64,000 bases of DNA from Terfezia claveryi (Eukaryota; Ascomycota; Pezizomycetes; Pezizales; Pezizaceae): NCBI GenBank assembly GCA_015179025.1, contig WHUX01000008.1, positions 186,001 to 250,000 on the forward strand. The letters are read 5' to 3'. Below, piece after piece: positions 33,702 through 42,787 of the stretch (position 1 is the first letter of the stretch; every line of letters begins with the position of its first letter). The notes beneath the pieces are model-generated. The model saw nothing but the letters and a program-made list of their open reading frames with translations. It was not told the origin of the DNA and made no database searches. The position numbers and the translations under genes were made by a program.

Positions 33702-34880
33702 ATATATGTTCTGGGCCGCCCGCGGGCAGCATACCCACTGTGCCGGCCGCGGGCAATTAATATAATTCCTCAATTTGGTAAATCTCAATCGAACAAAACA
33801 TTCTGCGAACTCAAAAAACACCCTAAGGAGTTATTTTGACTGCCCTATCCACATCATATACCCTTCCTGTTGATTAGTGGGAGACGGCAGACATTGAACA
33901 AGGGAGAATTCCGGAGAAATTACCTCAAGCCCTTCAGATGGTGAAGTACATGCTGGCAATGTTAACAACTCATCACTGCATCTCTGATGATGAAGGAATA
34001 GGGAAGAGGATACTGAGTTTACTGCTGCCCTAAAAATCCGCAACCCTATCCAATGGGTATTTGGAAATTAGTTTCTTATCCGCGGGGGTTCTTATCCGCG
34101 GGGTTCTTATTGACGAGGCCTTATTGCTGGGGCTATATCGACCATCTTATGCTGAATATTCATATGCTATGTGGAATTCAGTGAAAATTTGGAGCAATCA
34201 TAATTATAATACTTTTGTCTACATCTTGCAAGATTGGATTTTATACTAGAAAAATCCAGGCTATTCCTCACTTATAAAATCCAAGTCAGGTGCAAAGTGG
34301 TACTTTCTTAATAACAGGTACTGTTTTTATATGTAGATTGCTAAGCTACTCCAAGTTCTTGATTTTAAACCAAAATGAAGCAGGTTCTACCTAGAATTAT
34401 ACAACAAGTAGATGGTTATTTTACAGCGTTGTGGGAGATCAAATGGCACAATGCTACAACAAACCTCTTACTTTTGCAGTTTGATATTGCTAAACCCGAT
34501 AACCTTTACCCAACTGCTGACCTTACAGGCTTACAGTTTGATATTTTAGATACTCTAACTGCTCGGTAAACCACAGTTCACCAGGCATCTATAACTACCG
34601 GTGTTGCGAAAACTTCTACTCTAATTGTTGTCGCCGATACTTTAAGAATAATCTGAAATGCTTAATCTATTAACATACGAAAGTATCAACACTATATTGC
34701 TCTAGCTGAACCAAATTGGAATATTAGAGGGGGTCTAATCGACTGGGAAATTATCAATTCTTTTTTTTTCTAGTAAATCAGTACTTTATCAATACACCAA
34801 ATTGAGTAATTATTTAAATTGCCCGCGGCCGGCACAGTGGGTATGCCGCCCGCGGGCGGCCGATGCCCGCGAACATATAT
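33702..34880. mobile_element. TIR DNA element with GC-rich palindromic ends and AT-rich core
   Basis: About 80-bp inverted ends: ATATATGTTC near 33702 and its complement ending at 34880, then a shared block containing GCCCGCGGGC, CATACCCACTGTGCCGGCC and AATTGCCCGCGG (33715-33785 against 34795-34860). The core is AT-rich with only short broken frames (for example 34375-34569) and no recognisable transposase. I found no clear target duplication. Confidence 0.75.
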
Positions 34881-34892
34881 GCACTGTAGTAG

Positions 34893-36699
34893 GTACCCTC
34901 TAGCGCCTATTAACGAACAGGGATGGGCTAACGAACACCCCTGTAGCCAAGTGTCTCCAGCCACAATTTATGATATAGCAGGAGCTATGATGAGAAGCTT
35001 GTTCCGGCTTAATACATAACTATGGAAACAAACTACGCTCTACAAGACGGTTGCCCTCACATCTCGGCAAAATTCACTCTATGCCAAATAACATACCTTC
35101 TAATATGACCTCCCCGATGACCCCCCTCTTCCCCCTCTACCCTACCCTTAGGCCGAGCAACTTGCCAACAAGTAAATAGATACTATGGAGAGCTCAACCA
35201 AGGGTCTATATCTATATTAGAATAGCTCTTATAGCAGAAGCCTAATATATGGTGCCAGGGTATGGTTAGAACGAGAGGCACATATCTCTGAAAAATAAAT
35301 AATTCCAAGAATTCTTATTTAATTAACAAAATCGTCCCCACTTATGCCCCACTCAAACCACCTCCTTCCAAAGCCGTCTTCCTGGTATCCTTAACCACTA
35401 TGGTAAGGTCTCCAATAGAACTAAAAGTACCGATACTCCCCCTTTTGGGCTTCAATAGTCCCTTCGGTAGGGGGAGTATCCCAGCCTCCTCAAGGGGCGT
35501 TTCAGTCCCTCAAAGCAACCATATGTTCATAGTTAATCCAGAGTAAAACCCTGCTGCACTTGCCTCCAACTCAGAAGCTCTACTAGCACCTAAATCAGTA
35601 TTCAACCTAGAGATTGTCTCAGCATCTTCCCAAATTGCTTTTCCGGCTTCCAACTTGAATCTACTATCCAACTTAGTAACCAACCCAAAGCTAAACCCAA
35701 TATCCAACCTAGTGTTCAATCTAAGTATCTAAGCCAGAGTCAACCTAAGTATTTAACCTAGTCTGGTTAGCACAACTCCTCGTAGAGATGAACTTAGTAT
35801 TAAACCGTGTTGAACCCACCATTGAACCCAGCCAGCATTGAATGCATATCGAACCTAGTATTTAACGTAGTTTCTACTATCAGGACTCTCCTACCATCAA
35901 CCAGATATCACAGTTCACCATCTAACCCTACTGCTCTCTCAGATTTTAACCTAGAAATTAACCGAAATTTCCAACCTAATATCGGACCCCGGAGCTCTCC
36001 TAGCAGAGGCCCGAACGCCGAACTAAGAAGCCCTCGCAGTGCCCAGTTAGTCCTCATATATGGAAATTAGCTTGTACTAATATCCATGGTTGTATGCCCT
36101 TTGAGGAGGCTGGGATACCCCCCCTACTGAAGGGACTATTGAAGCCCAAGAGGGGAGGTATCAGTGCTTCTAGTTCTATTGGAGACCTCACCATAGTGGT
36201 TGAGGATACCAGGAAGGGGCGTCGGAGGGAGGTAGTTCTAGTGGAGCATAAGTGGAGAGGATTTTGTTAATTAAATAAGAATTCTCGGAATTATTTATTT
36301 TTCAGAGATATGTACCTCTCATTTCGACCATATACTGGCACCATATATTAGGCTTCTGCTACAAGAGCTATTCTAACATAGATATAGACCTTTTATTAAG
36401 CTCTCCATAGTATCTATTCACTTATTAGCAGGTTGCTCGGCCTAAGGGTAGGGTAGAGAGGGAAAGGGGGGGTCATCGGGGAGGTCATATTAGAAGATAT
36501 GTTATTTGGCATAGAGTAAATTTTGCCGAGATGTGAAGGCAACCGTCTTGTAGAGCGTAGTTGTTTCCATAGTTATGTATTAAGCCGGAACAAGCTTCTC
36601 ATCATAGCTCCTGCTATATCATAAATTGTGGCTGGAGACACTTGGCTACAGGGGTGTTCGTTAGCCCATCCCTGTTCGTTAATAGGTACTAGAGGGTAC
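34893..36699. mobile_element. 1.8-kb foldback element with ~600-bp inverted arms
   Basis: The left arm (34893 to about 35515) and right arm (about 36095 to 36699) are inverted copies with scattered differences: both outer ends read GTACCCTCTAG inward and the inner ends share CCCAGCCTCCTCAA. The ~570-bp centre is made of degenerate AACCTAGT-like repeats and has no gene. It starts 13 bp after the preceding TIR element. Confidence 0.8.
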
Positions 36700-36761
36700 A
36701 TACTTCATATACTTAGCTAAGACGCCCCTTTAAGCGTTTGTAGGTTTTAACCAATCGCAAC

Positions 36762-36987
36762 TAACGTAGTCGACGGGGGTAGCGAGCTGCCTGGGAAGCG
36801 AGCCGATAAGGGGCACTAAGCCTAAAATTATCAACTTGAGTTGTCCGTAGTCTCGAATCCGTGTACGCTGTACGTAGTTAGTCTGGTTGCTACGTAGTCT
36901 GGTTGGCACCAGTTTCTTACTCTGGAGCGTTAGTGCCCCTTATCGGCTCGCTTCCAAGGCAGGCTCGCTACCTCGTCAACTACGTTA
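36762..36987. mobile_element. 226-bp MITE-like hairpin
   Basis: Arms of 58 bp (36762-36819 and 36930-36987) are near-perfect inverted repeats sharing TAACGTAGT at the ends and AAGCGAGCCGATAAGGGGCA inside. The 110-bp loop carries two copies of the TAGTCTGG motif. Confidence 0.75.
36871..36898 (+). mobile_element. Micro-insertion with 8-bp target duplication inside a MITE loop
   Basis: TACGTAGT (36871-36878), TAGTCTGGTTGC (36879-36890), TACGTAGT (36891-36898). A second related copy, CTGGTTGGCACCAG, follows at once (36899-36912), suggesting one insertion landed in an older one. Confidence 0.6.
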
Positions 36988-38015
36988 CTCAAAGGTACTG
37001 TACCAAAAATACTTGTGTTCTTAATGAGGCAGTAGTATTGTAATCAATGCTGGGTTGGGTACAAACTTTCAATCATAGCGGGATATCTCTTTATCTCCTG
37101 GTTATTAGCAACTTCATTTGAGGTGTGGCGTGACTTTGCTGTGACGTTTCCAAATAAATATAAAGTTTGAGTCGGTATTGCCAACAACCCAAACCACTAG
37201 TAGTTCCAGCTATAAATACCATTGCATTACAATGACCCTCCCTGGAGAACTTATTAATTGGTCAAAATGACATTTCAATCATGACGTACTCCCAAATCAC
37301 TAAACTTTGTCAACGGATGCGTGTCAGTGCTAATTTCAGAGCCGATGCAATGCAATTGCTACTACCGGTACTGAGGATCTGAGAAGAAGATACACTAAAT
37401 ACTCTCATTGTCCATTACCCGTACCATCCCACCATAAGAATCAGTTCTTACCATGACAATGCTATAAAGTACGTAGTATGTACATGAAGATAGAGGAAAG
37501 GAAAGATACATGGCGGGGAGCGACAGTGAACAATTTACACGTAGGAGAACGGGCAAGAAGAGCACTATATATGTTAATTTGTATAGCTCTGAGCTCTCGA
37601 ACATGGCTCTCGTAGCTCTCGCATATGGTGGGACTCATAGCTCTCGCATCATGGTAACTCTCAGTGGGCTCTTGTAGCTCTCACATGGTAACTCTCGGTG
37701 GCTCTTGTAGCTCTCGCTCACGGGGCACAGGGTGCCAGTGATCGCACATGCATCAGGAAAAAAAATCTGCGTCGGGACGCAGCACATCCTCACGTGCGTC
37801 CTGCAACGTCCTGTGCATCCTGTCGCTTAGCAGGTTGCGTCCTGCGGCGTCCCGCCATCAGCAGACAAAAATCTGCATCCCGACGCCGCAAAACATCCTG
37901 GATATTCGCATCCCTGTGAGCCTGGAATTCACCGTCCAAATGACCCCAGTATTACCTTCCCACAGCTTGAATATCATGCCCAGCTAAAGGCTGCGAAAGC
38001 ATGAATATCATGCTA
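36988..38015. other. Non-coding stretch with local repeats
   Basis: No gene seen. At 37590-37720 a GTAGCTCTC/GTAACTCTC-containing unit repeats about five times imperfectly. At 37755-37905 the block AAAAATCTGC..GACGC..CATCCT occurs twice as a direct repeat, with GCGTCC hexamers between. Confidence 0.45.
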
Positions 38016-38671
38016 TTAGAGAGGTTTTGGTCCCCTGTAAGAATGACTGTTACTGCAGCAACCACCACACGCTAATGCAATTGCTGGGTTCATGCTCAAT
38101 GGAATATCTTATGTGCTTCTTGGCGCTATCTTTAACAACAAATCTCTTGATAGGGTTAGATCGTTCACTATGGCGTCAAATATTCCCCTATTCGGGTGGC
38201 AATCATTGTCAAAAACGTATAAAAAGAAATACAATAACCGAACCATGAGAATCGTAGGTATTCAAGGCACTCAGTATCTCCCATCCCGCATCTACTTTTG
38301 TCTTCTCATATGCAATTGGAGCTCGATATTGTGGTACGCCATCATCATCATCGGAGATATCTGCTGCAAGGACACTGGTATACTAAACTATTAGCACCAC
38401 CCCACATGACCATGGTATCCGTAGTTTGGTTGGTGATCCGCCAGTCTCATGCCAAGACCCTACTGCTAGGGTGTTCTAACGAACGCAGTGAGGCATGTTG
38501 CACGTGTGTAAGGGAGATAGCAACAAGAGATATCCATGGAATTCCATAGTCTCATGCCAAGACCCTGGAATTCCAAAACCTCTTTTTTTGCACTTTGGTG
38601 CTTACCGGGGTCTAAGTGTTGCGACATGGGTTGAGAGTTGTCATTCTTACAGGGGACCAAAACCTCTCTAA
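38016..38671. mobile_element. 656-bp Tc1/mariner-like non-autonomous element
   Basis: The ends are near-perfect 32-bp inverted repeats beginning TTAGAGAGGTTTTGGTCCCC, and TA dinucleotides flank both sides (38014-38015, 38672-38673), the hallmark target duplication of Tc1/mariner elements. Internal frames (longest 100 codons at 38092) show no DDE/D motif that I can identify. Confidence 0.78.
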
Positions 38672-38712
38672 TATGGAGTGCCGAAAAGCCATGATTTCCA
38701 TGCTAATGTATA

Positions 38713-38864
38713 GGCCGCGAAAGCATGGTTTTCTTACATATAGAGAGGCCGCGAAAGCATGGTTTTCATACATATAGAGAGACTGCGAAAGCATGGTTTT
38801 CATTAGTCTGGTTGGCACAGGTCGTTGTGCCAACCAGACTAGGTTTTCATACATATAGAGACCT
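38713..38864 (+). repeat. 34-bp tandem repeat, three units, third interrupted
   Basis: Units 38713-38746 and 38747-38780 share GCGAAAGCATGGTTTTC and ACATATAGAGA; the third starts at 38781 and is split after GGTTTTCAT by the 38-bp micro-insertion, resuming at 38842. Confidence 0.85.
38795..38850. mobile_element. 38-bp perfect inverted-repeat micro-insertion with 9-bp target duplication
   Basis: GGTTTTCAT (38795-38803) and GGTTTTCAT (38842-38850) flank a 38-bp insert: TAGTCTGGTTGGCAC (38804-38818), an 8-nt centre, and the exact complement GTGCCAACCAGACTA (38827-38841). The two upstream 34-bp units show the uninterrupted target, so the duplication is insertion-made and not ancestral. Confidence 0.88.
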
Positions 38865-39806
38865 TTACCTTCTCGTTCGGTTCCCATATATAGCTATTTC
38901 CTCCTCGGTACTAGATTTTACCAAGACCATCAGGAGCTCCAACCGACGCTATTCAACAAAGCGGGAGTGGTTGGAGGTTCTAAGACAGCGCCAGTGGGGT
39001 TGGGCAGCTGGATCCGACATCAAGGGGGCAGGCGGCACGGAGAGACCCTATTTCCAAGGTGTGGCTGGCTGGGACTTAGAGATTTTCTCCTGTTCATTAC
39101 ACCCAAGACTACCAACAGTAGTATGCGGACTGATTTCGTTGCTTCTCTACACTCCAGAGGTTTGCAGGCTCATATGGACGCGGATATTCAGGCTAATAAC
39201 GACGGTGAATTTCTAGGTTCACATGGACAGGGACATACGGGATCATATGGACCCAAATGTGAAGGCTGGTACAAACGGAGATTTTGGAGTACAGCGTGTG
39301 TTTCAGTAGCTTATTAGATTATCGTGAGAATAAAAATAGATAGTTTCAAAATGCATAAACTACAAAAGTAGACCACTTGCGTCGGAGCTGCGCTGAGATA
39401 TTGTGTGCGTAGAGTGCGGAGGGTTAAGGTAGGCGTTTGCCGAACGTCACTCCAGCAAGCCCGAAAAGTTTGTGCTTTTCGCTCACTCGGCATGCCATTT
39501 GTGGTTGTATATATTGAAGATTCGGTCCTATATCTGACCCCAGGTATTCGCCGAACACGGATTTGACCGAATGGTACTTCAAGTCCGAATACCCCTAATG
39601 TTGATATACAATGGCGTCCTTGGCACAACCCTTGTGGTAGTGTAGTTTTTACCTAAAGTAGACCGTGGTGTCACGATACAAAACACGGAACACGGGCTCT
39701 GACGCCTTTGTGCATATAAGCCCTGCCACCACTAGCTCTTCCGAGCTCGACCAGACAAAACACCACCTCCATCTCTCGATCTCACTCCCAAAGACGGCTG
39801 TAGGAC
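38865..39806. other. Intergenic; unresolved open frames
   Basis: Overlapping plus-strand frames at 38725-39216 and 38967-39317 (116 codons, with GLQAHMDADIQANNDGEF) look mildly coding-like but have no recognisable family. The last ~140 bp should hold the ELF1 promoter; a CATATAAG box lies near 39713. Confidence 0.35.
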
Positions 39807-40429
39807 ATGGTAAGCGCTCGCTACAGCAAAAGAACCACACGAAACATACAACAAGGCTAACATTTGATTTCACACCGCAGGGAAAACGCAAGAAGGCTGC
39901 TAAACCACAGGGTCCTAAAAAAGTTAGGCCGCAAATCCAACCGCATCCCCTTCCCTCTGAACGATAACCTACATTTTCTATAGTTAAGGATGCGCGTGTT
40001 GACAATGCGGGTTGTGTCATATAGAGAGAGCCCCTCGCCACGACTTTCGCCTGTCTATTCTGTAACCATGAGAAGTCAATAACTTGCAAACTCGACAAGA
40101 AGGCCTCAGTGGGAACTCTAGCGTGCAAGGTGTGTGGTCAGACGTTTCAAACGGACATCAACGGTACGTATCCTATCTTGTCCGCCTGCCCTTGAAAGTA
40201 ACATAGTTTCCTGATACCAAGCTGTGTAGCTCTATCTGCCCCTGTCGATGTTTACAGTGACTGGATCGATGCCTGCGATGCAGTGACCCGAGAAAATGGT
40301 GGCGCCGGCGGAGAGCACTATGGTGGAGAAACATATCGACGGAAAGATGTTCCTGAGAGTGGTGGAAATGGAGGAACGGGGAGGGCTGCGCCAGAAGATG
40401 AAGAGGAGTTGGATGAAGAAGACTTTTGA
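39807..40429 (+). CDS. ELF1: Transcription elongation factor ELF1
   Basis: Zinc-ribbon protein that travels with RNA polymerase II. Exon 1 is only the ATG (39807-39809), followed by donor GTAAGC. Exon 2 (39881-39922) encodes [14 protein letters not shown], exon 3 (40025-40163) [18 protein letters not shown], then [14 protein letters not shown], and exon 4 (40230-40429) [17 protein letters not shown] to LDEEDF. The Cys pairs CLFC and CKVC form the zinc site. All phases agree; the product is 127 aa. It ends about 500 bp from, and convergent with, the UPRT gene. Confidence 0.93.
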
Positions 40430-40928
40430 ATGAAGACCTAATGAGAGCCTCGTTCTGCTGTGAACGTGCAAAAATCGGGTGATTTATTATGATAAAGTGG
40501 TATGGTCAATTGAGTAAGCTGGCATGTCTGGGTTATTTTTCTGCCTGGATCTGCCACTGCTAGTATCTAATTCTTGTTTGATGCCTAACAATTATTGGGT
40601 CCTTGACGTCCCATAGCCCATATTAAATTGGACTGCCAGACAAGCTTCCACTCAAATCAATATACCCTTCCGTTCCTGCGTCAATGTGAACATCAAAATA
40701 TTGGGAGGGCACAGCTCCCCCACCGCCCTGTGACGGGAGCATTTTATTCACATTGGGTTCCATTGTGGTGCGCTTAGTTCCGTGGGTGGTCTTTGCGAGT
40801 ATACATTTGGGAAGTACAAGTATGCGCATCATTTATTCATGCTGATACCCATATACCGGGAAACTGGCCCGGTTAAAGCAGAAATGTACGTCTTGGAATC
40901 ACACCGCCATTACCTACCACTGACAGCC

Positions 40929-41995
40929 TTATATACAGTAAAAGCGATCTCCAAAGTCACCTAAGCCGGGTATAATATAGCTGAAAACCCAAGGCGTCAG
41001 ATTCGGACCATTCACGGGTCAGTTGCACAGGAATAGACTCACCTCTTCGCATCCAATCCTTTGTCAATAAACGCCGTCACAACTCTCACCTTGTTATACT
41101 TTTCTGCAAAAGCAGCAATCCCCTCTGGACTGGCAATCAGGTTCAAGAAGAGGATCCTATCTTCCGGTACACCTCTACCTATCAAAACCTCCACTGCCAT
41201 CATTGCAGATCCACCTGTAGCAAACATCGGATCCAAAAGCAGGACATATCGATCTGCAATATCTTCTGGGAGCTTATCATAGAACAATTTGGGCTTGCAG
41301 GTTTCCTCGTCTCGTTGAATTAGTATCTTGCCGATGCGCACGGAACGGCAGCAGTCACGAAGGCCCTGTTCCATAGCCTCACCAGCCCGCATGATGGAGA
41401 CACCACAGATTTTGCCCTCGAATTTTACGCCTGCGTATGATGCACCTAGAGGGGATATGCGGTTGGCCGAAGCCATGCATAGCCGTTAACGAGTATTCCA
41501 CGGTCAAGGGCAGGGTACGTGAAGAGGGGCGTGCCTGTTGGTGTAATTACAGAGTGCTCGACACACGGGAGGTGGTTGAGACCCTCCTCGACAAGAAGTC
41601 GGATGATACGGTTGGAGTAAAAGATAAAATCCCCACGTGTAGTGTTCTTGTCTCGTATCATTCTAATACCCAACGGAAACAAGCTTAGTATGAGGAACAA
41701 ACGTTGGGGTCGATTATCCTCGACACCGTAGGGGCATTGCATGATGAATTGACTTACGTCAAAAGGGCAATCAATTGTGGCGTCTGTGGCAAAACGTGGA
41801 CGTTGTCATATTTAACAGAGGTCGAAACCCTACGAAGAGATTGAGATTTCTATCAACCAACTGCGGCCTAAGACGGGGCCAATCCGAGAATGAAACAAGT
41901 CTCAAAGAATCGTGTAGACGCTGTACGTACGTAGCCTGCGGGTTCTCGACTTTGTAGTCCGGTCCAACAGGAGCAGAAGGTCCAGGGGCAGCCAT
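40929..41995 (-). CDS. Uracil phosphoribosyltransferase
   Basis: Makes UMP from uracil and PRPP (pyrimidine salvage). Exon 1 (start 41995) ends ENPQAT at a GTACGTAC donor; the next exons give YDNVHVLPQTPQLIALLT and IIRDKNTTRGDFIFYSNRI. The main exon (from 41053 or so up) has FEGKICGVSIMRAGE, CCRSVRIGKILIQRDEE and the PRPP loop LLLDPMFATGGSA. The short last exon ends SYIIPGLGDFGDRFYCI with TAA at 40929. One middle junction near 41450-41500 is uncertain: the best phase-keeping choice is C|GTGGAA to CTCTAG. Orthology to yeast FUR1 or to fission yeast urg2 cannot be settled here. Confidence 0.88.
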
Positions 41996-42787
41996 TGTCT
42001 TGAGTAGGGTATTGGGGATATATGCGTGGCCTTGTGCGTAGGAGTAGAGGCACCGAAGGAGATAATGTCTACTTGGGTGTTCAATCTCGGCCGGTTAAGC
42101 TGCAGTCGACGGGTGTTGTCGGCTAGGAGTTAAGCCACTTCAAATTGCGAATATACAAGCTTCGGGGGCCCCCAGAGCTGTAGAGGCAAGATCTCGTGCT
42201 CACAGCTGAATTTACGGGCTTAGTGGGGGCACTCAATCTTATTTATCTTGAACATTGAGACACCGCTCCGTAACATGTAGATGGTAGATATTAATTGCGG
42301 ACAGCTGCAGAGATCACCAAAACAAGGCTGCTATGTATAGGTATTTATCAATCAAAAGTATATCGCAGCCATGACTATCGTTATCCGCGGCCAGAGATGA
42401 CTGATGACGCCAAGAGGTGCCTCTCCGCTGACGCCAAGGCTGGCATCACTTGTCCCTGCTAATCCGACCAAACATTACTTTCTGTGAAACGAAAAGTAAC
42501 CTTAGTTATCTATCTCCCGCATCCCAGTAATGAACAGCAACTGCTACCGCCCACACTTCCGCGAACCGAACGTCGAGGCTCCAACGCCCCCTGCATAAGC
42601 GAGCGCAAGCATAGAACGTGCCAACATCTCGCTACCACGAACACTTGTACAGGCCAACGAGCCCAGCAGCATGCCTTAGAGGATTGACGTGCGAGACTCA
42701 TCTCAAAACCGCATTGGGGCACATTCTCCAATCAACCTCTATAATCTCCTGCAATATTAGCTGGCGTTGCTAGCTGGCGTTGCTGTG
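41996..42787. promoter_or_regulatory. Shared intergenic region between divergent UPRT and WAPL genes
   Basis: 792 bp between two divergent start codons. A 13-bp direct repeat (TAGCTGGCGTTGC, 42758-42783) lies just before the WAPL ATG. No other structure is evident. Confidence 0.5.

Noticed and set aside
35759..35773. TAGTCTGGTTAGCAC in the foldback centre
   Set aside because: One mismatch, no flanking duplication, and the centre is full of AACCTAGT words that could produce it.
40623..40832. 69-codon minus frame between ELF1 and UPRT
   Set aside because: It lies in the likely UPRT 3' UTR, is short and has no recognisable family.
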